Below are positions 1 through 8,102 of a stretch of 48,140 bases of DNA, in pieces; position 1 is the stretch's first letter, and every line of letters begins with the position of its first letter. The notes under the pieces were generated by a model that was not told the DNA's origin, made no database searches, and saw only the letters and a list, made by a program, of their open reading frames with translations. Both the position numbers and the translations under genes were made by a program. Location: positions 1-48,140 of the forward strand of contig JAHDND010000179.1 of the NCBI GenBank assembly GCA_018435665.1. The letters are read 5' to 3'. This DNA comes from Candidatus Thiosymbion sp. (lineage in GTDB: Bacteria; Pseudomonadota; Gammaproteobacteria; Chromatiales; Chromatiaceae).

Positions 1-2846
1 ATGGGACCGGGGCGCTGGCCCTTGCCGGGGTCGGCCATGGTCGACTTCTCGACATGGGTGGCGCCCATGGAGCGCAGGTAGTAGGTGGTCTTGAGCCCCC
101 GCACCCAGGCCAGTTTGTAGAGGTTGTCCAGCTTCTTGCCGTTGGGCTCCTTCATGTAGAGGTTGAGGCTTTGGGCCTGGTCGAGCCACTTCTGGCGGCG
201 GCTGCCGGCCTCTACCAGCCAGCGGGGGTCGATCTCGAAGGCGGTGGCGTAGAGGTCCTTGAGCTCCTGGGGGACACGCTCGATAGGCTGGACCGAGCCG
301 TCGAAGTACTTGAGGTCGTTGACCATGACCGGGTCCCAGAGGCCCAGGGCCTTGAGGTCGCGCACCAGATGGGGGTTGACCACGGTGAACTCCCCGGACA
401 GATTCGATTTGACGAACAGGTTCTGGTAGGTGGGTTCGATGGACTGGCTGACGCCGACGATATTGGAGATGGTCGCGGTGGGGGCGATGGCCATGCAGTT
501 GGAGTTGCGCATGCCCACCCCTTGCACCCGGGCGCGCAGGGCGTCCCAGTCCAGGGTGGCGCCCTGGTCCATCTGCAGGAAATCGCCGCGGCCCTGCTCC
601 AGCAGGGCGATGGAATCCAGGGGCAGGATGCCCTGGCTCCAGAGGCTGCCCTCGAAGCTGGCGTAACGGCCGCGCTCCTCGGCCAAGTCTGTGGAGGCCT
701 GGATGGCATGGTAGGCGATGGCCTCCATGCTCTGGTCGGCGAACTGCACCGCCGCTTGGCTGGCGTAGGGCAGGCGCAGTCGGTAGAGGGCGTCCTGGAA
801 GCCCATGAGGCCCAGGCCCACCGGGCGGTGACGCAGGTTGGAACGTCGCGCCTGGGGGACGTTGTAGAAGTTGTAGTCGATGACGTTGTCCAGCATGCGC
901 ATGGCGGTGGCCACGGTGCGCTGGAGCTTGGCCAGGTCCAGGCCCTGGTCCGTGACGTGGGCGGCCAGGTTGACCGAGCCCAGGTTGCAGACGGCGATCT
1001 CCTGGTCGTTGGTGTGCAGGGTGATCTCGGTGCAGAGGTTGGAGCTGTGCACCCGGCCGGCGTGCTGGTTGGTGTAGCGCAGGTTGCAGGGGTCCTTGAA
1101 GGCGATCCAGGGATGGCCGGTCTCGAAGAGCATGGCCAGCATCTTGCGCCACAGGTCGACAGCCTTGAGTCGCTTGTGGACCTTGAGCTCGCCGCGGGCG
1201 GCCCGTTCCTCGTAGGCGGTATAGGCGGCCTCGAAGGCCTGGCCGGTGAGATCGTGGAGGTCCGGGGTCTCGTCGGGGGAGAAGAGGGACCAGTCCCCCT
1301 CCGCGGCGACACGCTTCATGAACAGGTCCGGCACCCAGTTGGCGGTGTTCATGTCGTGGGTCCGGCGACGCTCGTCGCCGACGTTCTTGCGCAGTTCTAG
1401 GAATTCCTCGATGTCGATGTGCCAGGTCTCCAGGTAGGCGCAGACGGCACCCTTGCGCTTGCCGCCCTGATTGACGGCTACCGCGGTGTCGTTGGCGACC
1501 TTGAGGAAGGGCACCACGCCCTGGCTCTTGCCGTTGGTGCCCTTGATGTGGGCGCCCATGCCGCGCACCCGGGACCAGTCGTTGCCCAGGCCGCCGGCGA
1601 ATTTGGACAGGAGGGCGTTGTCCTTGATGGCGCCGTAGATGCCGTCTAAGTCGTCGGGGACCGTGGTCAGGTAGCAGGAGGAGAGCTGGGGCCGCAGGGT
1701 GCCGGAGTTGAACAGGGTCGGGGTCGAGCTCATGAAGTCGAAGCTGGATAGGAGCTCGTAAAACTGGATGGCCCGCTCCTCGCGGTCGATCTCGTTGATG
1801 GCCAGGCCCATGGCGACGCGCATGAAGAAGGCCTGGGGCAGCTCGAAGCGCGTGCCCGTGGCGGTATGGATGAAGTAGCGGTCATAGAGGGTCTGGAGCC
1901 CCAGGTAGGTGAACTGGAGATCGCGCTCGGGCTTGAGGGCGGCGCCCAGGCGCTCCAGATCGAACTGGGCGAGCCGGCGGTCCACCAGCTCCAGGTCCCC
2001 CGCCTGGCGGATGTAGGCGCTGAAATAGTCGGGGTAGCGCTCGGCCAGGTCGGCCTGGGTTTCGACCCCCAGGCCCAGGTCGAGGAAACCCAGGGCCTCC
2101 CGGCGCAGGATGTCCAGCAGCAGGCGCGCGGCGGCGCGGCTGTAATCGGGCTCCTTTTCGATGCGGGCGCGGGCGCTCATGACCAGGGCCTGGGCGACCT
2201 CGGTCTCCCGCACCCCGTCGAACAGGGTGCGGCAGGTGTCGCTGAGGATGGCCTCGCTGTCGACGCCGTCCAGGTCCCGGCAGGCCTCGGCGAGGAGGCG
2301 GCGCAGGCGGGCGATGTCCAGGGGGCGGCGGCTGCCATCGGGGAGGGTGACGCTGAGCCCCGGGGGGGCGGTTTCCGGGGGCTGCGCCGCGGCGGCCGCG
2401 GCGGCGGCTCGTGCGGCACGTTCCCGGGCGCGTTCCTCGCGGTAGAGGACATAGTCGCGGGCCACCTTGTGCTCGCCGGCGCGCATCAGGGCCAGCTCGA
2501 CCTGATCCTGAATGTCCTCGATGTGGACCGTGCCCCCCGTGGGCAGGCGGCGGAGGAGGGCGGCGACCACTTGGTCGGTGAGGTCCCGGACCCGCTCGTG
2601 GACCCGGCTGGAGGCCGCGGCGTTACCCCCTTCCACGGCGAGGAAGGCCTTGGTCATGGCGACCATGATCTTGGTGGCGTCGAACCCGGTCACCTGGCCG
2701 TTGCGACGTATGACCTGGACCTTGCTGGTGGTCGGGGTCACCGGGGCAGGCGGGGCCTTGACCTCGCCCTCTGCCTGGGCGCTCTGCGGCTGGCGCGCCG
2801 GGTCGGCGGCGGAAAGGGCCTCGTCAGGGAGCTGGGTGGGGGCCAT
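1..2846 (-). CDS. nrdA: Ribonucleoside-diphosphate reductase, alpha subunit (3' end beyond the window)
   Basis: Catalytic subunit of class I ribonucleotide reductase, which reduces ribonucleoside diphosphates to deoxyribonucleotides in the cytosol with a radical-bearing beta subunit. The reading frame opens at an ATG whose complement is 2844-2846 and runs off the left edge after about 948 codons. The N-terminus carries two ATP-cone-like regulatory modules: one around residues 40-130 (QVIRRNGQVTGFDATKI), and a second around 170-260 (SVTLPDGSRRPLDIARL). The reductase core follows, with PTLFNSGT, SSCYL, the NLCTEI block and PTATISNI. The window ends just after TYYLRSMGATHVEKST, so only the C-terminal tail with its redox-active Cys pair is missing. 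Two cones are known in some proteobacterial NrdA proteins. nrdB is expected just beyond the left edge. NrdR boxes and DnaA-like sites lie upstream. The long open frames on the opposite strand here are shadows. Confidence 0.95.
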   Translation of the reverse strand, partial: MAPTQLPDEALSAADPARQPQSAQAEGEVKAPPAPVTPTTSKVQVIRRNGQVTGFDATKIMVAMTKAFLAVEGGNAAASSRVHERVRDLTDQVVAALLRRLPTGGTVHIEDIQDQVELALMRAGEHKVARDYVLYREERARERAARAAAAAAAAQPPETAPPGLSVTLPDGSRRPLDIARLRRLLAEACRDLDGVDSEAILSDTCRTLFDGVRETEVAQALVMSARARIEKEPDYSRAAARLLLDILRREALGFLDLGLGVETQADLAERYPDYFSAYIRQAGDLELVDRRLAQFDLERLGAALKPERDLQFTYLGLQTLYDRYFIHTATGTRFELPQAFFMRVAMGLAINEIDREERAIQFYELLSSFDFMSSTPTLFNSGTLRPQLSSCYLTTVPDDLDGIYGAIKDNALLSKFAGGLGNDWSRVRGMGAHIKGTNGKSQGVVPFLKVANDTAVAVNQGGKRKGAVCAYLETWHIDIEEFLELRKNVGDERRRTHDMNTANWVPDLFMKRVAAEGDWSLFSPDETPDLHDLTGQAFEAAYTAYEERAARGELKVHKRLKAVDLWRKMLAMLFETGHPWIAFKDPCNLRYTNQHAGRVHSSNLCTEITLHTNDQEIAVCNLGSVNLAAHVTDQGLDLAKLQRTVATAMRMLDNVIDYNFYNVPQARRSNLRHRPVGLGLMGFQDALYRLRLPYASQAAVQFADQSMEAIAYHAIQASTDLAEERGRYASFEGSLWSQGILPLDSIALLEQGRGDFLQMDQGATLDWDALRARVQGVGMRNSNCMAIAPTATISNIVGVSQSIEPTYQNLFVKSNLSGEFTVVNPHLVRDLKALGLWDPVMVNDLKYFDGSVQPIERVPQELKDLYATAFEIDPRWLVEAGSRRQKWLDQAQSLNLYMKEPNGKKLDNLYKLAWVRGLKTTYYLRSMGATHVEKSTMADPGKGQRPGP

Positions 2847-2962
2847 GGTGCACCTCTAGTGGGGGAGTGGGCAGTGGGTGGTCAGGGGTGATCGGGTCGG
2901 GCAAGGACACTGTCAGGGTCGCTGCCCAAGGGCGGGAACCTGTCGACCGGAAAACAGGGTCG

Positions 2963-3010
2963 GCACAATATCCGGTGTCAAGCTGGCGCATCAACCACTA
3001 GATATTGTGG
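2963..3010 (-). promoter_or_regulatory. Two NrdR boxes upstream of nrdA
   Basis: Two 16-bp near-palindromes, GCACAATATCCGGTGT (2963-2978) and CCACTAGATATTGTGG (2995-3010), match the NrdR-box consensus ACACWATATATWGTGT at 13 of 16 positions each. Their centres are 32 bp apart, about three helical turns, which is the spacing known for functional NrdR box pairs. NrdR is the ATP/dATP-sensing repressor of ribonucleotide reductase genes. On the minus strand a -35-like TTGATG (2989-2994) and a -10-like TATTGT (2965-2970), 18 bp apart, overlap the boxes, so a bound repressor would cover the promoter. The boxes are seen directly; the promoter is inferred. Confidence 0.85.
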
Positions 3011-3058
3011 AATAGGGGACTGGGTTGTGGATAAGGCTGTGGAAAGGACTGTGGCTTG
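3006..3058 (+). promoter_or_regulatory. Cluster of DnaA-box-like sites upstream of nrdA
   Basis: Four same-orientation TGTGG motifs lie within 53 bp: TGTGGAATA (3006), TGTGGATAA (3026-3034, the exact complement of the consensus DnaA box TTATCCACA), TGTGGAAAG (3038) and TGTGGCTTG (3050). DnaA regulates nrdAB in Escherichia coli from boxes upstream of the promoter. The position here, beside the NrdR boxes, suggests the same arrangement. Only the 3026 site is a perfect match; the others are inferred weak sites. Confidence 0.5.
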
Positions 3059-3323
3059 CGGGTGCAAAATCATGGGGTGCCGGCCCCTTAAGCGGCGGGC
3101 AAGCACGCTTTGGCGCGGCCTGGAGGGCGCCGCCGCCTGTGGACATCCATGCGAGCCCTCCGGGTGGCGGCGGGCCGGACAATGGCGGTGATGTTGAGCA
3201 CGCGCAACGACGCACGATGCCTACGGCATGGGTATAATCCGGCCCAAGTCGATGGAGGGCGGCGGGTGGCGGACACCCGGCGCCCAATCGCGCGAAAGTC
3301 GAAAAACAACGGAGAACTGAGCC

Positions 3324-3788
3324 ATGCAAGTCAGAGACGTCATGAACAAGTCGGTGCGTACGGTGCGCCCGGACACCAAGGTCCTGGAAGTCGCCTCCCT
3401 GATGTGTCTATACCGCTATCACGGCCTGCCGGTCACCGAAGAGGATGGGACCCTGGTTGGCTTCATCGCCGAGAAGGATTTGCTGCATTGCCTCTTTCCC
3501 ACCTTCGAACGTCTGATGGAGGAGGGCCTGGGTAACGTCGATCTCGACATGGAGATGGGGCGTTACGCGGAGGTGCTCAGTCTCTCGGTGTCGGACCTGA
3601 TGACCCGCAACCCCATCGCCGTCACCCCGGACATGCATGTGTTGCGGGCGACCACCATCATGGTGCGCAATCGCTTCCGGCGCATTCCCGTGGCCGAGAA
3701 CGGTATCCTGGTGGGAGTGCTGAGCCTGGGTGACGTGCACAAGGCCATCTATCACGCCAATGTGGCGGGTACGCTGAAAACCCAGTAA
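3324..3788 (+). CDS. CBS-domain pair protein
   Basis: A 154-residue protein made almost entirely of two CBS domains, the first at about residues 1-60 (VRDVMNKSVRTVRPDTKV to GFIAEKDLL) and the second at about 88-150 (VSDLMTRNPIAVTPDMHV to GVLSLGDVHKAI). CBS pairs bind adenosine nucleotides or S-adenosylmethionine and usually act as energy or ligand sensors; the partner cannot be told from the sequence. A GGAG about 10 nt before the ATG supports this start. A TATAAT (3233-3238) lies 85 bp upstream as a possible -10, without a convincing -35. The gene is divergent from nrdA across about 480 bp and is followed 41 bp later by the cytochrome gene, so the two may be co-transcribed. Confidence 0.85.
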   Translation: MQVRDVMNKSVRTVRPDTKVLEVASLMCLYRYHGLPVTEEDGTLVGFIAEKDLLHCLFPTFERLMEEGLGNVDLDMEMGRYAEVLSLSVSDLMTRNPIAVTPDMHVLRATTIMVRNRFRRIPVAENGILVGVLSLGDVHKAIYHANVAGTLKTQ

Positions 3789-3829
3789 GCCCCCCGCGGA
3801 CCGGATTCCTGCCAACTGAGGAGGCATAC

Positions 3830-4642
3830 ATGAAGACGCGGTTTGCTCCCAAGGGCACCTGGCCTGGCCTGGCCTGGGCAGGGCTCTGCCTCTGGCTACC
3901 CCTGGGCATGGGACCGGCGCTGGCGTCCAGCCCCGCCGAGATCGCCCATGCCGAGTACGAAGAGGTCATGGCCCTCACCCCGGATATCGACAACGGGCGA
4001 AAGGTCTACATCACCTGCGCCGTCTGTCATCGGCCCGAGGGCTGGGGTACCCCCGACGGGACCTATCCCCAAATCGCGGGGCAGTTGCGGTCGGTCATCA
4101 TCAAGCAGTTGGCCGACATCCGGGCGCGCAATCGCGATAATCCCTTGATGTATCCCTTCTCCCTGCCGCGCATTCTCGGTGGTCCCCAGAATGTCGCCGA
4201 CGTGGCGGCTTACCTCGCCCAACTGCCGATGAATCCCCAGAACGGGGTGGGGCCGGGCACCGATCTGGAGTTGGGCGCCAGGGTTTATAAGGAAAATTGC
4301 GTGAAATGCCATGGCGATCAGGGACTGGGTGACGAGCAGGAACACCTGCCTGCCATCGCGGGGCAGCATTTCAATTACCTGGTGCGCCAGTTCCAGGCCA
4401 TTCGCGACGGGCGACGCAAGAATTCCGATCCCAAGATGGTCGAGCAGATCAAGGGGTTTTCACCCCGGGAAGAACTGGCGGTCCTGGATTTCACCTCGCG
4501 TCTGCGTCCCCCCGCCGAGCGCCTGGGTCCTCCGGGCTGGCGCAATCCGGATTTTCAGGGTTATGTCTACCCCCCGGCCCCTGGAATGCCCCCCCCCGAG
4601 CCTGGCCCGGCGGCGCCTCCAGCCCCCCCGGCCCGTCCCTGA
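3830..4642 (+). CDS. Periplasmic diheme cytochrome c (c4-like)
   Basis: A 270-residue exported cytochrome with two class I heme c motifs: CAVCH at about residue 63 and CVKCH at about residue 158, each starting a domain of roughly 90 residues. The N-terminus is a signal peptide (KTRFAPKGTW, a hydrophobic stretch, then ALAS). The two-domain layout resembles cytochrome c4 and related periplasmic electron carriers; distal Met ligands are plausible in both halves (for example PMNPQ after the first). The C-terminus is a proline-rich tail of about 30 residues, unusual for c4. A GAGGAGG ribosome-binding site precedes the ATG. The electron partner is not shown by the neighbourhood; a terminal-oxidase or photosynthetic donor role is possible. 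Confidence 0.85.
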   Translation: MKTRFAPKGTWPGLAWAGLCLWLPLGMGPALASSPAEIAHAEYEEVMALTPDIDNGRKVYITCAVCHRPEGWGTPDGTYPQIAGQLRSVIIKQLADIRARNRDNPLMYPFSLPRILGGPQNVADVAAYLAQLPMNPQNGVGPGTDLELGARVYKENCVKCHGDQGLGDEQEHLPAIAGQHFNYLVRQFQAIRDGRRKNSDPKMVEQIKGFSPREELAVLDFTSRLRPPAERLGPPGWRNPDFQGYVYPPAPGMPPPEPGPAAPPAPPARP

Positions 4643-4656
4643 GTGTATGACAGCTG

Positions 4657-4787
4657 CCCTTTCAGACCGGTGGTGCGGTTGGCGTGAAAGGCACGACAAA
4701 GGCTCTCATTTATGGGGGGTGGCGCATCCTCCCATGATGGTTAGCGTGAAAAACACGGCATCGTCTTTCCCTTTCAGGCCTGTAGTG
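4657..4787. repeat. Nested imperfect repeat pair between cytochrome and Mrp operon
   Basis: The 173-bp gap holds two diverged repeat pairs in mirror order. CCCTTTCAGACCGGTGGTG (4657) pairs with CCCTTTCAGGCCTGTAGTG (4769), and GGTTGGCGTGAAAGGCACG (4677) pairs with GGTTAGCGTGAAAAACACG (4739). All copies read in the same orientation. They may be regulatory sites for the Mrp operon or remnants of a duplication. No gene is visible in the gap. Confidence 0.45.
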
Positions 4788-4815
4788 ACTCGCCCATGAC
4801 AGTCAGGGTGGCCAC

Positions 4816-7683
4816 ATGAGCATGACCCTGACCTTGGCCGTGCTGCTGCCGTTCCTGGGGGCGGCGGGAGTAGCCTGGGGCAGCCGGCTGGGCCGTCCGA
4901 CGGCGATCCTGCTCGCCCTGCTGGTCGTGCTGATGCCGGCCATCCTCATCCTCTCCCTCCTCGACCCCCTGGTGGCGGGAGAGACGCACCTCGAACATTT
5001 CGCCTGGCTCCCGGCGGCGGGCCTGAATATCGCCTTTCGCCTGGATGGGCTGGGGCTCCTCTTCGCCGGGCTCATCCTGGGGATCGGGGCCCTGGTCATC
5101 CTCTATGCCCGCTATTACCTCGCCGCGGAGGACAACCTGGGGCGCCTCTATGCCTATCTGCTGCTCTTCATGGGCGCCATGCTCGGGGTGGTGCTGTCTG
5201 AAAACCTGATCCAGATGCTGATGTTCTGGGAACTGACCAGCCTGAGCTCCTTCCTGCTCATCGGCTACTGGCGCCAGCGGGAGGATGCCCGGACCGGGGC
5301 GCGCATGGCCCTGGCGGTCACCGGGGCCGGGGGTTTGGCCCTGCTGGGTGGCATCCTCCTCCTGGGCCGGATGACCGGCAGTTATGACCTGAGCATCGTG
5401 CTCGCCTCCGGGGACCTGATCCGCGCCCATCCCCTCTATGTCCCCACCCTGCTGCTGATCCTGCTGGGGATCTTCACCAAGTCGGCCCAGTTCCCCTTCC
5501 ATTTCTGGCTGCCCCATGCCATGGCGGCGCCGACCCCCGTCTCGAGCTACCTGCACTCCGCCACCATGGTCAAGGCGGGGGTCTTTCTCCTGGCGCGCCT
5601 CTTTCCGGCCCTGGCCGGCACCTGGGAATGGAACCACCTGGTGGCGGGCTTTGGCATGCTGACCCTGATCACCGGGGCCGTCATCGCCCTCTTCCAGCAT
5701 GACCTCAAGGGGCTGCTGGCCTATTCGACTATCAGCCACCTAGGTCTGATCACCGTCCTTTTTGGTATCGGCACTCCCCTGGCGGCCGTGGCGGGTATCT
5801 TCCACATCATCAACCACGCCACCTTCAAGGCCGGGCTCTTCATGGCCGCCGGCATCATCGACCACGAGACCGGCACCCGCGACATGCGCCGCATCAACGG
5901 GCTCTGGAGGGCCATGCCCTATACCGGCACCCTGGCCATGGTGGCGGCCTCGGCCATGGCCGGGGTACCCCTCTTCAACGGCTTCCTGTCCAAGGAGATG
6001 TTCTTTGGCGAGGCGGTCGGGGTGGCCAACGCCATGGCCCTGGGCTGGCTGCTGCCGGTGGCGGCGACCCTCGCCGGGGCCTTTGCCGTCGCCTATTCCC
6101 TACGCTTCGTCCATGATGTCTTCTTCAACGGCGAACCCGTCGATCTGCCCAGGCATCCCCATGAGCCGCCGCGCTGGATGCGGGTGCCGGTGGAGATCCT
6201 GGTGGTCATCTGCCTGCTGGTGGGCATGCTCCCCGCCCTGACGGTGGAGCCCATCCTGCATCTGGCGGTCAGCGCCGTCCTCCAGGGGCCGCCGCCGGTT
6301 CACGATCTGGCCATCTGGCACGGCTTCAGTCCCGCGGTCCTGATGAGCATCCTGGCCATGAGCGGCGGGGTCATCATTTACTCCGTTCGCAAGCCCATCT
6401 ATGGCTGGTGGGACACGCAGGGCGGACGCGTCGATTTCCGCCGGGCCTACGAACGCCTGCTTCAGGGCCTGCTGACCCTGGCGGGGCGCGTCACGCTCTG
6501 GCTGGATCAGGGCTCCATGCCGCGGTTGCTGCGCCTGTTCGTGGCGGTGGCCCTGATCCTGGGGCTGGCGGGCTGGTGGGGATCGGGTTCGCCCCTGACG
6601 GGTCCCCTGACGCTCCTGCCCCTGGACGCCGTCAGCCTGAGCACCGGGCTCGCCCTGGTCCTGGCGGCCATCGCCACCCTGGTCTGGCACCGCCAGCGCT
6701 TTACAGCGCTGATCCTGGTAGGTGCCGTGGGGCTGATGGTCGCGCTGGTTTTCGCCAAGTTCTCCGCCCCCGATCTGGCCTTGACCCAGTTGTCCGTGGA
6801 GGTGGTGACGGTCATCCTGCTCCTGCTGGCCCTCTTCTTCCTGCCCCAGACCACCCCGGAAGACCCCCCCTCGCCGCGCCGCTGGGGAGATGCCGTCCTG
6901 GCCGTCCTCGCCGGTCTGGGCATGAGCATCCTGACCTGGGCCATCCTCACCCGGCCCTACGAGAGCATCGCCGGTTTCTTCCTGGAGCGGAGCGTGCCGG
7001 GTGGGGGCGGGCGGAATGTGGTCAATGTCATCCTGGTGGATTTCCGCGGCTTCGATACCCTGGGCGAGATCACGGTGCTGGCCCTGGCCGGCCTGGCCAT
7101 CTTCGCCCTGCTGGATAAGCTGCGGCTGAGCGGCCAGAGGGTCGCCGGGCCCGCCACTGCCTGGCACTGGGACCGGCATCCCCTCATCGTCGCCTCCCTG
7201 GTCCGTCTTCTCCTGCCCCTGGCCCTGCTGGTGGCCGTCTTCATCCTGATGCGGGGCCATAATCTGCCGGGGGGCGGCTTCATCGCTGGGCTGATCACCG
7301 CCATCGCCCTCATCATGCTTTACCTGGCCAACGGCGTCGCCTGGACCCATGCGCGTCTGCCGGACAAGACCCACCCCGTCATTGGCGCCGGCCTGCTCCT
7401 GGCCACCCTCACTGGCCTGGCGAGCCTGCTCTTCGGTCACCCCTTCCTGACCTCGACCTTCGGCCATGTCCACTGGCCCCTGGTGGGTGAGTTCGAAGTG
7501 GCCTCCGCCATGCTCTTCGATCTCGGGGTCTGGTTGGTGGTGGTGGGCTCGACCCTCCTGATCCTCATCCACCTCGGGCTGATGTCCGACGCCAGTCGTG
7601 ATGGCCTGGCCCCCGGCACGCCCGTCAGGGGATCCGGCGCTGGGCGTTCCGCCGGGGACTCGCCCCCGGGGCCGGGTTGCTGA
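4816..7683 (+). CDS. mnhA: Mrp-type Na+/H+ antiporter, fused A and B subunits
   Basis: A 955-residue polytopic membrane protein and the largest subunit of the Mrp (Mnh/Pha) cation/proton antiporter. Residues 1 to about 500 are a NuoL-type proton-channel domain, with FWELTSLSSFLLIG, KSAQFPFHFWLPHAMAAPTP, KAGVFLLARL and the NHATFKAGLF helix. After a linker, about 570-770 holds the small membrane module with PDLALTQLSVEVV. The last 170 residues are MnhB-like (RGHNLPGGGFIAGL), so A and B are fused, as in the mrpA'CDEFG arrangement. Its TGA overlaps the ATG of the next gene by one base. The complex exports Na+ or K+ in exchange for protons across the inner membrane. Confidence 0.93.
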   Translation: MSMTLTLAVLLPFLGAAGVAWGSRLGRPTAILLALLVVLMPAILILSLLDPLVAGETHLEHFAWLPAAGLNIAFRLDGLGLLFAGLILGIGALVILYARYYLAAEDNLGRLYAYLLLFMGAMLGVVLSENLIQMLMFWELTSLSSFLLIGYWRQREDARTGARMALAVTGAGGLALLGGILLLGRMTGSYDLSIVLASGDLIRAHPLYVPTLLLILLGIFTKSAQFPFHFWLPHAMAAPTPVSSYLHSATMVKAGVFLLARLFPALAGTWEWNHLVAGFGMLTLITGAVIALFQHDLKGLLAYSTISHLGLITVLFGIGTPLAAVAGIFHIINHATFKAGLFMAAGIIDHETGTRDMRRINGLWRAMPYTGTLAMVAASAMAGVPLFNGFLSKEMFFGEAVGVANAMALGWLLPVAATLAGAFAVAYSLRFVHDVFFNGEPVDLPRHPHEPPRWMRVPVEILVVICLLVGMLPALTVEPILHLAVSAVLQGPPPVHDLAIWHGFSPAVLMSILAMSGGVIIYSVRKPIYGWWDTQGGRVDFRRAYERLLQGLLTLAGRVTLWLDQGSMPRLLRLFVAVALILGLAGWWGSGSPLTGPLTLLPLDAVSLSTGLALVLAAIATLVWHRQRFTALILVGAVGLMVALVFAKFSAPDLALTQLSVEVVTVILLLLALFFLPQTTPEDPPSPRRWGDAVLAVLAGLGMSILTWAILTRPYESIAGFFLERSVPGGGGRNVVNVILVDFRGFDTLGEITVLALAGLAIFALLDKLRLSGQRVAGPATAWHWDRHPLIVASLVRLLLPLALLVAVFILMRGHNLPGGGFIAGLITAIALIMLYLANGVAWTHARLPDKTHPVIGAGLLLATLTGLASLLFGHPFLTSTFGHVHWPLVGEFEVASAMLFDLGVWLVVVGSTLLILIHLGLMSDASRDGLAPGTPVRGSGAGRSAGDSPPGPGC

Positions 7684-8042
7684 TGGAGATCCTGCTCAGC
7701 CTGGCCATCGGCGTCCTCACCGCGTGCGGGGTCTATCTCCTGTTGCGCGCCCAGACCTTTCCCGTGGTCCTCGGCCTGACCCTCCTGTCCTACGCCGTCA
7801 ATCTCTTTCTCTTCGCCAGCGGCCGCCTGGTGGAGGGTCGGCCGCCGATCATTGCCGCCGGCCAGACCGGCTATGCCGACCCCTTGCCCCAGGCCCTGGT
7901 GTTGACCGCCATCGTTATCGGCTTTGCCATGACGGCCTTCGTCATCATGCTCGCCCTCAAGGCCCGGGCCGAACTGGGTAGCGATGAGGTGGACGCCCAG
8001 GGCGAGCCCCACGGGGATCCCACGGGGGAAGAGCGCCCTTGA
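7683..8042 (+). CDS. mnhC: Mrp antiporter subunit C
   Basis: A 119-residue NuoK-like subunit with three membrane helices: MEILLSLAIGVLTACGVYLL, PVVLGLTLLSYAVNLFLF and PQALVLTAIVIGFAMTAF. The motif LTAIVIGFA is typical of MnhC/MrpC. The ATG overlaps the stop of the A-B gene (TGATG), which favours this start over an in-frame TTG six bases upstream. A short charged tail follows the last helix. Confidence 0.92.
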   Translation: MEILLSLAIGVLTACGVYLLLRAQTFPVVLGLTLLSYAVNLFLFASGRLVEGRPPIIAAGQTGYADPLPQALVLTAIVIGFAMTAFVIMLALKARAELGSDEVDAQGEPHGDPTGEERP

Positions 8043-8102
8043 TCCGCCACCCCCACCCCCCTGCCGGGTACCGGACGCCCCCCGGTGACGGTGCTCTCTG
8101 AC

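Noticed and set aside
54..1400. Long plus-strand open frame over the nrdA region
   Set aside because: It is the complement of the clear NrdA reading frame; its translation is Gly/Leu/Val low complexity without domains. High GC makes such shadows common throughout the window, for example at 4774-5739, 6100-7572, 24503-26101 and 26640-28289 on the strand opposite real genes.
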